Positions 13,217 through 23,360 of a stretch of 64,000 nucleotides of DNA are shown in pieces; positions within the stretch are counted from its first letter, which is position 1; every line of letters begins with the position of its first letter. The translations under genes and the position numbers were made by a program. Source of the stretch: Luffa acutangula (Eukaryota > Streptophyta > Magnoliopsida > Cucurbitales > Cucurbitaceae). The notes beneath the pieces are model-generated. The model saw only the letters and a program-made list of their open reading frames with translations. It did not search any database and was not told where the DNA came from. Location of the stretch: contig CM072088.1 in the NCBI GenBank assembly GCA_036850905.1, forward strand, positions 56,416,958 to 56,480,957, read 5' to 3'.

Positions 13217-14565
13217 CTTCAAATATTTATTTCTCTCATAGACTATAGTTTAATTAAATCTCATTTAATTTAAACTAAATTGAATAATTAATTAATTCAT
13301 AATCAATTAATTCATCTTCTAATTAAATACCATATATTTAATTAGACATATATTTGAACTTTTTCAAATATATCAATCTCTCAATATAATAAAGTAGTAT
13401 CTCAAATTAGACTTTATATTTTAATGCATCACTATACATTATATTAATTTGTATCTCATACAATTAACTTAATTCCCAATATAAATTTGAACTATTCAAA
13501 TTCTCTCAAGATATATTTGTTCCTAATTACTCTTTACGAGCTAGCAGGGGGACCTAATGGACCTACATATTAGAAGCTCCAATGATATGAGGTTAATAGA
13601 TTAAACTCATTAATCAGGTTAACCAATATTCATTAACTGTGGGTCATTCCACTAAAGACTCACAACTGAACTCTTCTCATTGTAGAACATTTCTGTGTCC
13701 ACGGATATAGACCTATACCGGTAAGTCAATTCTTCACGAGTGTCCGTAACTACAGCTGGGCCAAATTATCGTTTTACCCCTATGTTACATCTGTCTCCTT
13801 AAGTACCAGTGCTCCTCTAATGAACAACCTGTTTATGGTCCAACCAATAAACAGAAAGTCCCTCTCAGGCCAGTGAGAGGGCGGGATCCCTTTGTTCAAG
13901 TCCCGGAGTCACCACTTGAGGGAACACTCATCTACTTCTCCTAGAAGTGGGAATGAGTGAATTCCTTCTTGTGTTGTCATGTCCCCAGCCTCCCACTCGG
14001 TTTTGTCCCCAAAAAGGAAGGCATATTGATTCGGCGTATTGGCCACTCTCACCCATGCTAATCAAAGGACAATCCCTCATGAGAAGGAGTTCATGAAACA
14101 CTCAGGATTAAGACTGAGTTACCTAGGTCATCCTATTGAAACAGTAACCTAACTAGTTAACGGTGTTATAACTAATGGTTGACTATTTTATGGTCCGGTC
14201 TTATGCAAACTCATTGCATAGGATACCCCCGCTCGCATGTCTCCTACATGGACGCCTTGGATCAATACGTCTGTATCGAATACAAAGTGGGCCGTATCAC
14301 ATAGTGTTATCAGGATAAGGTACCCAACCTTATCCCTATACTATAGACCTTTTAGGTTGTTACTTGAACACCGATCCCCGTATGTCCCCACATACTAGTT
14401 CAAGTTACATGTAAACAACCTTGGATCTTAGTTTATTGGATTTGGGTCAAATTGTGCAATATTTAACAATCACTTTATTGTAGAAACTCAATAACACTTT
14501 ATTGAAACAAGTATACAATTTGTTTACATTCACTATCTACGAGTTTTAGGGCATAAAACCCAACA
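13217..14565 (-). mobile_element. LTR-A family fragment inside copia RT
   Basis: The right end is AAAACCCAACA; read on the minus strand it opens TGTTGGGTTTTATGCCC, the start of a family seen again at 21582, 23361 and, diverged, at 34534-39079. The opposite end lacks the family terminus (CTTCCGC...TTCCTTCA), so it is truncated. No coding sequence. Confidence 0.85.
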
Positions 14566-14712
14566 CTTATATCTCATGGTTTTTTCTCAATCTAAGGCTG
14601 ACTATTCATTGTTTACTAGAGGGGAAAACTCTTCTTTTGTGGCCTTGTTGGTGTATGTTGATGATATCCTCAAAACTGGCCTTTCTCCTTCTGAAATTGT
14701 TGTTGTAAAATC
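14566..14712 (+). repeat. 147-bp direct duplication, right copy
   Basis: Second copy of 13070-13216. It begins exactly at the CCCAACA end of the LTR fragment and runs on into undisrupted copia sequence. Confidence 0.9.
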
Positions 14713-15607
14713 TATGTTAAATACATATTTCAAGTTGAAGGATCTTGGAGCTGCTAAATATTTCTTGGGATTGAGTTGTCTCGTTCCACTGCTGGGATTT
14801 ATCTCCCAAAGGAAATATTGTTTACAAATTTTGGAGGATTGTGGTTTTTTGGCTTTTAAGCCTGTTGCTCATCTCATGCCACCTTCTTCTCGTTTGTTTG
14901 CTACATCTGGCACCATATTGGATTCTTCTGCTGCATCTGAATATCGTAGACTGCTTTATTTGCAAATTTCTCGCCCGGACATTTGTTTTTGTGTACATAA
15001 GCTTACTCAATACATTACTAAGCCTTATTCTGATCATCTAAAAGCAGCTCATCATTTGCTTAAATACCTTAAAGGAACGGCTGGTCAAGGTATATTGTTA
15101 CAAGCTACGAATGATTTTCGATTAAAGGCATTTGTAGATTCGGATTGGGGGTCTTGTCCTGACACTCGAAAGTCTGTTACTGGTTTCTGTGTATTCTTGG
15201 GCAATTCTCTATCTCTTGGAAGACTAAGAAACATGTCACCATTTCCCTTTCCTCTGCAGAAGCCGAATATCGAGCTTTGTCTACAGTTTCCAATGAGTTG
15301 ACTTAGTTATCTCATTTACTTACTGATTTGCATATTGTTTCTCCTATGCCTGCTTTTGTTTACTGTGATAATCAGGCTGCCATTTCAATTGCTTCGAATC
15401 CAACCTTTCATGAGCGTACAAAGCATATTGAAATCGACTGCCATTTTGTCCGAGAGAAGATTGATCAAGGCCTTCTCAAGCTTCTGCCCATTCGGTCTTT
15501 TTCCAGCTAGCTGACATGTTTACTAAATCGTTAGCAGCTGTTGTTTTAAAGGACTTTATGGTCAAGATGGGCATCCTCAATCTCCATTTTCCATCTTGAG
15601 GGGTGGG

Positions 15608-15804
15608 TATTAGATATATATGTATTATAGTTAATTAACTTTACTATGGTTGTCATTGGTTACTCAAAGTTGTTACTTTACTATAATTGTAGCATTGGTT
15701 ACTCAAAGTTGTTATTTTACCCACCTATGTACATGTATTTAAGAGAGAGTTTAACCTCAAGATCAATGAGAAAGTTATCATTTGTCTCTCCATCATATTT
15801 GAAA
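15608..15804 (+). repeat. 3' LTR of the copia element
   Basis: 197 bp, preceded by the purine tract and followed by ATTTC. Collinear with the 5' LTR with a handful of substitutions. Confidence 0.9.
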
Positions 15805-15809
15805 ATTTC

Positions 15810-16282
15810 AAAGGTTTAGATCAATTAAAGCCACAAATTGCATAATCTGAAAGATTCCATATTTCCAAATCTCAAAGATTCTGATTTTTTTTTTCCTCGT
15901 TGAAAATTATATTTGATTTGGATTCATGATTTCTTGTCTTTTTAGTTTTTCATTCATAAAAACTAAAAGAATTAAAGAAAAAGTGAAAAACTCACACCAA
16001 CAGTGAAACCACAACAACTCAGCAAGAACCATTAGAAAACCCAGAAGATTTGTTGAGTAAGAAGAACTAAGAAGAAAACTCATCGCCACAAGAAGATTTC
16101 TCGAGTCTTAGCTCCTAGCTCAAGCCCATTGTCGGGCCCATGGCCTCACTGTCGGCCCGCCACCATGAGCTGTCCAACGACTCCAAACTCCAACTTTCAT
16201 CCCAACAGGCGCTGCGCCGTGAGTCGCTCTTCTCGTCTCCTCCTCTGTTCGACTTAGTAGACTGTTACTGTGTTTTTTTTTT
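15810..16282. other. No feature recognised
   Basis: Right flank of the copia insertion. Short shadow frames only. A GC-richer patch lies at 16120-16260, with no clear gene. Confidence 0.3.
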
Positions 16283-17580
16283 TTGGTAAAATACCTTTTT
16301 GGTCCCCCATGTTTCGAGTCAGTTTCTAATAGGTCCCTACGTTTCAAAATCTAACAATCAAGTCCCTACTGTTTCGAAAATGTATGTATTAAGTCCCTCT
16401 AGGATTGACGTGGCAGTTTAAAATAATAAAATATAAATTAAAATAATATAATAATAACAATAAAATAATAATAATTATTATTAAAATTTAATAATAATAA
16501 TAATAAAATAAAAATAATAATTATTATTATTAAAGAAACTTCTCTCTCCTCATCCCCACTTCCCTCTCTTCTTCTACCCGTCGCCCCGCATCCCCCACCT
16601 TCTCTCTTTTTCTCCCCGCCGTCGGAACTGAAGAATAGTGTTGGTTATTAGTTGTAGTCGCCGGAGAAGTCTGAACGGCGGGAGTTGCGACATTGGTTGG
16701 ACGGAAATATGGGCTTCTTTTGATCGTAGTAGTCGTCGGTTGGAAGGCAGAGAGCTTTTCCGCCGCTACACGATACGCCGAAGTCCGAAGAATCGCATGG
16801 GTCGTCGATCTGCCTCCTCCACTCTGCAATCTCCATCTCCTTCTCCAGCTCCAAAACCGCCGAGGCATCTGCAGGGAAACAACATAAAATAGACATCACA
16901 GCGGCGACGACCTCTATATAAACGAAACACAGGAGTGGTGGAGGGGCAAAAATTGGAACTCACGAATAAACCCATAATCATAGCGCTGGAGGAGCTCAAA
17001 ATTCTTGGTCCTGGACGATTTCTTGAAGAGAAGGAGCTTTGGAATGATGTGGCTTCTCATTTTGGCGATAAAGATGGAAACTTTGAGGAAATTGGAGAGC
17101 TTTTGGAAAATGGGTGAGCTTTTAGGCTGCATTTTGGCAAAGGCAATGGGTTTGAAGGAGCTAAAGGCGATGTTCATGGGGTTTCAAAGAGTGATGGAAG
17201 AACAGAGGAATGTGAGCCAAGCTTGGAAAAGGAGATGTGGTCGGTTGGGGTTTGGAGTTATTGAGAAGGAATACAAAGGTTGCCGTTGGGCGGCGGGAGA
17301 AAAAGAGAGAAGGTGGGGGATGACGGGCAGTGGGGAGAAGAGAGGGAAGTGGGGATGAGGAGAGAGAATATTTTTTTTTAATAATAATAATAATAATAAT
17401 TTATTATTATTATTATTATGGAAAAATACACTTTTGGTCATTGAGGTTTGGGTTAAGTGACACTTTGGTCCCTGAGTTTTCAAACTCAACAAAAATACCC
17501 TTAAGGTTTGAGATAAGGAGCTCTTTGGTCTCTACCGTCAATTTTTCTGTTAACTTCTAACGGTTGCTGACGTGACACTA
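16283..17580. mobile_element. Possible gene-fragment-carrying elements (GGTAAAATACC type)
   Basis: Sequence at 16283 opens GGTAAAATACCTTTTTGGTC and is followed by repeated GTCCCT phrases and GACGTGGCA. A second, similar opening lies at about 17420 (GGAAAAATACACTTTTGGTC) with GACGTGACA, in the same orientation. Such openings mark widespread plant non-autonomous DNA elements as I remember them. AT/AAT runs (16430-16540, 17380-17420) lie inside each. No matching inverted end was found, so boundaries are soft. Confidence 0.4.
16648..17177 (-). pseudogene. Gene-like fragment between the two element ends, function unknown
   Basis: On the minus strand, frames at 17177-16914, 16999-16766 and 16899-16648 together look like one decayed coding sequence. 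The first gives a basic, hydrophobic N-terminal part ending YDYGFIREFQF. The next frame resumes TTPVFRLYRGRRRCDVYF, and a Glu-rich stretch ELEKEMEIAEWRRQIDD follows. The YGF/EFQF then TPVFR pattern reminds me of small plant proteins related to the Avr9/Cf-9-elicited and DUF761 groups, but this is a weak resemblance from memory. Frameshifts suggest a captured or dead gene copy. Confidence 0.3.
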
Positions 17581-17929
17581 TTATTTTAATATAAAAAATA
17601 TATTTTTTATTTTTAAATAAAAAATATTAAAAAAAAAATAAAATATTAATATTTTTTTATTCTCTTTTTCTCTCTCATCTTCTTCTTCTCCATCTTCTCC
17701 CTCCTTCTTCTTTTTCCTATGTCCGATGACCGGCGGCCACTGCTCGCCACCGCTCGTCGCCGGCCGCCGGCAACTGAATTTTTTTTTTCTCTTTTTTCTT
17801 CTTCTTCTCTTCTTTCTTCTTCTCCTCTTTTTCATCACTAATTTTAAAAAAAAAAATAAAAAATGAGAAAGGGGAGGGAGGAGGGAGGAGGGACCTCTCC
17901 TCCTCCGTCTCCGGCGCCGAAAACGAAAA
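17581..17929. other. Low-complexity AT and CT-rich stretch
   Basis: Runs of A/T and of TTC/CTT with a short GC-rich island at 17715-17775. The frames here are low-complexity shadows. Confidence 0.5.
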
Positions 17930-18360
17930 TTTAAGAAGTGTATTGAAGGAAGAGAATATATCTTGCAACAGTGTTCTATGGCTTGATGTTCCAACTAGGT
18001 GGAATTCTACACATTTGATGCTTGAGGTAGCTGGAAAATTTAAGAAGGCATTTTGATAGATTAGATTATTAAGACTTAACATACTTTAAAATGAAAGAGA
18101 ATAATCAGAATCCAAATAGTACAGATTGGGAGGTCGCTCACATATTTACTAAGTTATTATCTATATTTTATGAGGTCACTCTTAGAATTTCTGATTCTCT
18201 TTATATTACTTCAAATAGATTTTCGATGAAATTGCAACTATCTAGAATTGTATACGAAAATATTCTTTAGGTGGAGATAGTTCAATTATTGTTGATGTTG
18301 TGACAAAGATGCAATTGAAATATGATGAGTATTGGGAAAATAGTGAAAAGACAAATTACT
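17930..18360 (+). pseudogene. hAT-family transposase relic
   Basis: Translating 17965-18330 with one frameshift near 18050 gives the plant hAT transposase signature: LDVPTRWNST (TRWNST codons at about 17992-18009), a following HLMLEVAGKFKKAF, then DWEVAHIFTKLL and FYEVTLRISDSLYITSN, and finally a KMQLKYDEYW block. These correspond to the segment between the catalytic core and the C-terminal dimerisation domain of RICESLEEPER-like proteins. Stops at about 18051-18056 and 18268, and the missing N- and C-terminal parts, show it is dead. No ends were found. Confidence 0.8.
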
Positions 18361-18512
18361 TATTATATATTAAATTTTAAATATTATATTGCAATTTATA
18401 TTATCTTTTCACAAAAGAAATTAAAATTTAATAAAGTACTAATTATTATTATTTTTCTTTTTTTTCACAATTTGACGTTACTTGTAGTTTATTTATTTGA
18501 ATTTCAATTAAA

Positions 18513-18633
18513 GAAATTGAAAAAAAATTAGAAAATGGAAGCATATGAGTGGACTTACTGTTCACCAAATGTCATAACCACTCTTACGGTAAGTCCACTC
18601 ATATGCTTCTATTTTCTAATTTTTTTCAATTTC
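18513..18633. repeat. 45-bp inverted repeat with 30-bp loop
   Basis: The left arm 18513-18558 and right arm 18589-18633 are almost perfect reverse complements (the centre of the arm reads GCATATGAGTGGACTTAC). The loop is about 30 bp. It lies just beyond the hAT relic. Transcription would give a long stable hairpin. Confidence 0.88.
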
Positions 18634-18928
18634 TTCAATTTAAATTCACTTCTTCTCTGTTTTTTTTTTTTAATTTCTTTAATTTCTTCAATTGCATTTT
18701 CCCCTGATTTCTTCAATTGAAATTCAATTATTCTCTCTCTTTTTTCCTAATTTCTTTAATTTCTTCTATTGATTTTTTTTCTTCTAATTTCTTTAATTGA
18801 AGTCATGTTAAAGAGTAAAATGAAATCAAGAAATAAATATACGATTTTAATTTCATTACCGTTATACGATTACATGACCGTTTGGAATACTTTTAGTTTA
18901 AATGTTGAATTTAAACACTTTTGGTTAC
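18634..18928. other. AT-rich spacer
   Basis: Repeated TTTCTTCAATT-like phrases, extending the right arm of the hairpin as a loose tandem array. No gene. Confidence 0.5.
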
Positions 18929-19460
18929 TGTTGTGAAGAACTACAAAAAAACAATGCTGAAAAATACAGCATTCCACAAAAGCACACTCAACAAAGTTCA
19001 CAATTTGCAAACTAAATCAAGCATAGAAAAATAGATAAAAAGACACAATATTTATAGTGGTTCGACCAATGAGGTCTACATCCACTGTGCAAGGCGATAT
19101 CAATCTTCTATTAACTTCAATCCAAGAACAAGATACAATCGAAAAAGAGGAGAAAAATACTCCAAACAACCCGCAACCTCTCACATAAGAAAAACGAAAG
19201 TATACAGAGAACCTGCTACACAAAGAGACAAACTTTTAACTCACAAATCCACGAAAAGCGTTTCCAATGGCTTGCCAAGAAGAAAAACCGCTCTCTGTAA
19301 TTTTTTTTCGTTTTCTCGCCTCTGTCCGAAGAAGAAGACCACCACACAGTAAAAACCAATCACGATTTTTTCATCTTCAGCAAAAGGCAATGACATGACA
19401 TATTGGGCCAATAAACTACAAAACAAATTTGGGCAAATTTTGGCCTTTTACAACCTAACA
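18929..19460 (-). repeat. Probable 3' LTR of the minus-strand copia relic
   Basis: Read on the minus strand it runs TGTTAGGTTG... to ...CACAACA, about 532 bp, directly downstream of the relic RNase H. It contains the TATAGTGGTTCGACC phrase that I associate with plant copia LTRs. No second LTR or target duplication was found. Confidence 0.55.
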
Positions 19461-19599
19461 CTTTAAGCCAAAATTTGGATTTATTGTTGGATATGCTGGA
19501 GTCAACTTCCTTTGGTCAAGAAATCCCCCTCTTGAATCAAGTATATCCTCAAACAAAGCAGCAAAACACAATCTTGAACTCACCCTGCACTTTAAGCAT

Positions 19600-21581
19600 C
19601 AACAAGCAACATTAACCAATACCTACTTTAAGTAGGTCTTAGAAGAATTTAAACTTCACTCCTGACAAAGACTTTGTAAACATATCAGTAAGATTATTTT
19701 CAGATGCAATCTTCTCCAGCTTCACTGTTTTCTTGTTCACTTCATCTCTCAAGAAATGAAACTTCACATCTACATGTTTGGTTTGATCATGGTATAAATG
19801 ATTTTTCGAAAGTGCAAGAGCACTTTGACTATCACAGTGTATGATAGGTTCTACTATATCTCCCAACATGTCTGAAATTAGTCCTTTCAACCAAATTGCT
19901 TCCTTAACTGACTCAGATAATGCTATATACTCTGACTCGGTTGTAGATAAAGCCACTATAGATTGAAGTGAACATCTCCAATTAACTGTATTACCAAACA
20001 ATTTAAACACAAAACCAGATGTAGATCTTCTTTTATCTAAATCAGAGGCAAAATCAGCATCAACAAAACCTTCTAAACACTGAACGTCAGAATCACCAAT
20101 TGTGTAAATTAAACCATAGTTCTTAGTACCTTTTACATATATGATAAACCCATTTTACAGCTTCCCAATGATGTTTTCTTGGACAACTCATAAAACGGCT
20201 AATAACACTCATTGCATAGGCTAAATCTGGACGAGTACATGTCATTCCATACATTAAACAACCCACTGCATTAGAGTAAGGTACCTTTGCCATACCTACA
20301 AGTTCTGTGTCTGTCTTTGGAGACTGAAGCTTTGACAATTTGAAATGAGAGGCCAAAGGGACAACAACTGCCTTTGCAACATCACGATGAAACCTCTTAA
20401 CGACACTGTCAAGGTAACCCTATTGTGTAATTATGAGTTTTCCAGCAGCTCTGTCTCTGATAATTTCCATGCCTAGAATCTTTCTAGCTGGAGCTAAATC
20501 TTTCATATCAAATTCTTTGCATAATTGTGCTTTTAAGTCAACAATTTCAGAATATACATGAGAAGATATAAGCATATCATCCACATATAGTAACAAAAAC
20601 ACTAACACATCTTTCGAAACATGTTTAACATAAACACAATTGTCATAATTACTTCTATTAAAACCACATTTTAAAATAAAAGTATCAAACTTTTTATACC
20701 ATTGCCTTGGAGATTGTTTAAGTCCATAAAGTGACTTTTTCAATCTACAAACCAAATGTTATTTTCCTTTTTCAACAAAGCCAAGGGGTTGAGACATGTA
20801 AATTTCTTCCTCTAGCTCTCCATGCAAAAACGTTGTTGCCACATCCGTTTGCTCCAATTCAAGATTAAAATGAGCAACTAAAGACAACAAAACACGAATG
20901 AAAAAATGTCTTACAACAGGAGAATAAACCTCATTATAGTCAATCTCATATTCTTGAGTAAGACCTCTTACTACCAACCTAGCTTTAAATCTAGGTTTGT
21001 CTTCACCACTGATACTAGGTTATACTTTAAACAATCATTTGCAATCAACAAGCTTATGATCTGGCGGTTTTTCTGAAAGCACCCAAGTGTCATCAATGAG
21101 GCAATTTCTTCATTCATAGCAATTAACCACATATCACTTTCTTTCGCCTGCTTTGCTTCATCAAAATTTGCAGGTTCATGACTTAACAAAATTTCATCAC
21201 AGTTTAAGGCATAAGCTGTTTCTTTTCCCTGTTCTACTGCACAACTTGCTTCATCATATGTTGTTGGTGGCCTAACAACTCTTCTCTATCTATCTCTAGC
21301 TAACTGATAATCTGACAAGCGAGATTCTGATTGATCATTTTCAGTACCTACAGACTCAGGTTGTTCCTCTGACGACTCACCAGTTAACTGATCATCAACC
21401 CTTACAACTTCATTATTAGAAACAGATTGCTCACCTGAAGATCCGGCAGTGTGTGTGTTTTCTAACTCAATCTCAATAGAGTTTGAAGACACATTATCAA
21501 CAGATTTCTTAAAACTCACACTACCTGACAGCTCCCAAGGCATGTCAAATTCATCAAATTTTACATCTCTACTGATAATAC
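19600..21581 (-). pseudogene. Ty1/copia pol relic (linker, RT, RNase H)
   Basis: Minus-strand pieces in copia order. A pre-RT linker lies at 21543-20971, including ANFDEAKQAKESDMWLIAMNEE. Reverse transcriptase is at 20977-20420 with QTDVATTFLHGELEEEIYM and the LLYVDDMLI box, then the fingers-thumb part (20356-20123) with RPDLAYAMSVISRFM. RNase H is at 20010-19639 with ALSTTESEYIALSE and HCDSQSALALS. Frames are broken at about five points. Gag, protease and integrase are missing: the 5' side ends where an LTR-A copy begins at 21582. Confidence 0.88.
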
Positions 21582-22535
21582 TGTTGGGTTTTAATGCCCT
21601 AAAACTCGTAGATAGTAAATGTAAACAAATTGTATACTTGTTTCAATAAAGTGTTATTGAGTTTCTACAATAAAGTGTTATTGTTAAATATTGCACAATT
21701 TGACCCAAATCTAATAAACTAAGATCCAAGGTTGTTTGTATGTAACTTGAACTAGTATGTGGGGACATACGAGGATCGATGTTCAAGTAACAACCTAAAA
21801 GGTCTATAGTACAAGGATAAGGTTGGGTACCTTATCCTAGTAACACAATGAGATACGACCCGCTTTGTATTTGATACAAACGTATTGATCCAAAACGTCC
21901 ATGTAGTAGACATGCAAGTGGGGGTATCTTATGCAATGAGTTTGCATAAGACCATACCACGAAATAGTCAACCATTAGTTATAACACTGTTAACTAATTA
22001 GGTTACTGTTTCAATAGGATGACCTAGGTAACTCGGTCTTAATCCTGAGTGTATCATGAACTCCTTCTCATGAGAGATTGTCCTTTGATTAGCATGGGTG
22101 AGAGTGGCCAATACGCCGACTCAATATGCCTTCCTTTTTGGAGACAAGACCGAGTGGGAGGCTAGGGACATGACAACACAAGAAGGAATTCACTCTTTCC
22201 CGCTTCTAGGTGAAGTAGATGAGTGTTCCCTTAAGTGGTGACTCCAGGACTTGAACAAAGGGATCCCACCATCTCACTGGCCCGAGAGGGACTTTCTGTT
22301 TAATGGTTGGACCATAAACAGGTTGTTCATTAGAGGAGCACTGGTACTTAAGGAGACAGATGTAACACAGGGGTAAAACGGTAATTTGAACCAGCTGTGA
22401 TTACGGACACTCGTGAAGGATTGACTTATCGGCATAGGTCTACATCCATGGACACAGAAATGTTCTACAGTGAGAAGAGTTCATCTGTGAGTCTTTAGTG
22501 GAATGACCCACAGTTAATGAATATTGGTTAACCTG
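21582..22535 (+). mobile_element. LTR-A family fragment, plus orientation
   Basis: Opens TGTTGGGTTTTAATGCCC and is collinear with the reverse complement of 13217-14565, up to TTGGTTAACCTG at 22535. There it joins a MITE that lacks its own left tip. Confidence 0.85.
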
Positions 22536-23305
22536 CCAACCGATCGAAACCGACCGAACCGACGTCTGTCGGTCGGTTTTTGTTGAAAATCGGTCGGGGA
22601 AAAACTGACCATTCGGTCGGTCGGCGAGTCCAATAGTGCTAAAAATCGACCGAACCGACCGAAATTTAGTTGTTTAAAAAAATGGAGCCTTTAAACCAAG
22701 AAACGAGCTGTTGGTTTTTTAAAACCACTGCTGGTTTCGAGGTAATGATTACCTATTTTTATAGGTAATCATTACCTATCTTTTTTTAAATTATTATTAT
22801 TTTTTTATTATTTGATTTTTTACTTTCTTTTCTCTCTCCTATCTCTTCTCCAGATTTCATTTCATCTTTTCTTTCTCTCCTCTCTCTTTCTATCTTCTTC
22901 TCCATTTTTTGTTTCCATTTCTTCTTCTTCGATTCTTTTTTTTTAAACAGAACCCCTTGGCTCGAAGAAAGCTTTTCCATTTCATCTTCTTCAATTTGTT
23001 CCTATCTTTTCCATTTCTCTCGAAGTCGAAGGAAGCACCAATGCACCACGAATCTTTTTTTTTCTTCATTTCTTCTCATATTCTCTTTCTTTTCGATTTT
23101 CTTCACTGGAGTTCCCATTAACCTAACACTTTTTTCTCTTCTCCATACGAACCTCCGTTACCGACTGATATTTTCTTATGGTCGGTCGGTCGGTTTTTGT
23201 AATAGCTCCCAAAACCGAGACCACCGACCAATTAGAGCCGATATGTCGGTGGTCGGCGTCGGTTTTTGCTCAAAACCGATGCTGATCGACCGATGCTCAC
23301 CCCTA
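22536..23305. mobile_element. GGTCGG-type MITE, copy 1 (left tip lost)
   Basis: The right end is GCTCACCCCTA. The interior has dense CCGACCGA/TCGGTCGG motifs at both ends, a palindromic GGTAATGATTACC pair at about 22740-22780 and a CT-rich centre. It matches 25926-26698 end to end, except that about 25 bp including the terminal repeat is missing at the left junction. Confidence 0.8.
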
Positions 23306-23360
23306 ATCTCGAATATACAAGAGAACACAATGTAAAAATGACCACCCCTAATATTAGATG

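Larger units (their letters stand above)
12541..15530 (+). pseudogene. copia reverse transcriptase-RNase H remnant, interrupted
   Basis: Reverse transcriptase starts near 12604 with the usual PLPPGHQAVGCKWIY and LVAKDYSQQEGIDF phrases and reaches the YVDD box (VYVDDIL) at about 13158-13180. It is then interrupted by a foreign LTR fragment, and the YVDD segment is present a second time at 14566-14712. RNase H follows with FVDSDWGSCPDTRKSVTGF at about 15130-15190, then an AEAEYRALS-like stretch and a C-terminal DCHFVREK segment up to about 15510. Several stops and shifts are present. Confidence 0.88.
9896..15804 (+). mobile_element. Ty1/copia LTR retrotransposon, degenerate
   Basis: LTRs of 197 bp at 9896-10092 and 15608-15804 are flanked by the direct repeat ATTTC (9891-9895 and 15805-15809), a normal 5-bp target duplication. 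The primer site TGGTATCAGAGC at 10093 matches the 3' end of plant initiator tRNA-Met. A purine tract, GAGGGGTGGG, precedes the 3' LTR. Order inside is gag, protease, integrase, reverse transcriptase, RNase H, the copia order. I count about 7 differences between the LTRs, so the insertion is not very recent. The LTRs begin TATTAG and end TTGAAA rather than TG...CA. A foreign LTR fragment (13217-14565) interrupts the reverse transcriptase. Confidence 0.93.

Noticed and set aside
17184..18082. Lys/Arg/Pro-rich frames around 17184-17492 and 17581-18082
   Set aside because: Translations of AAT, TTC and GA runs; compositional artefacts.
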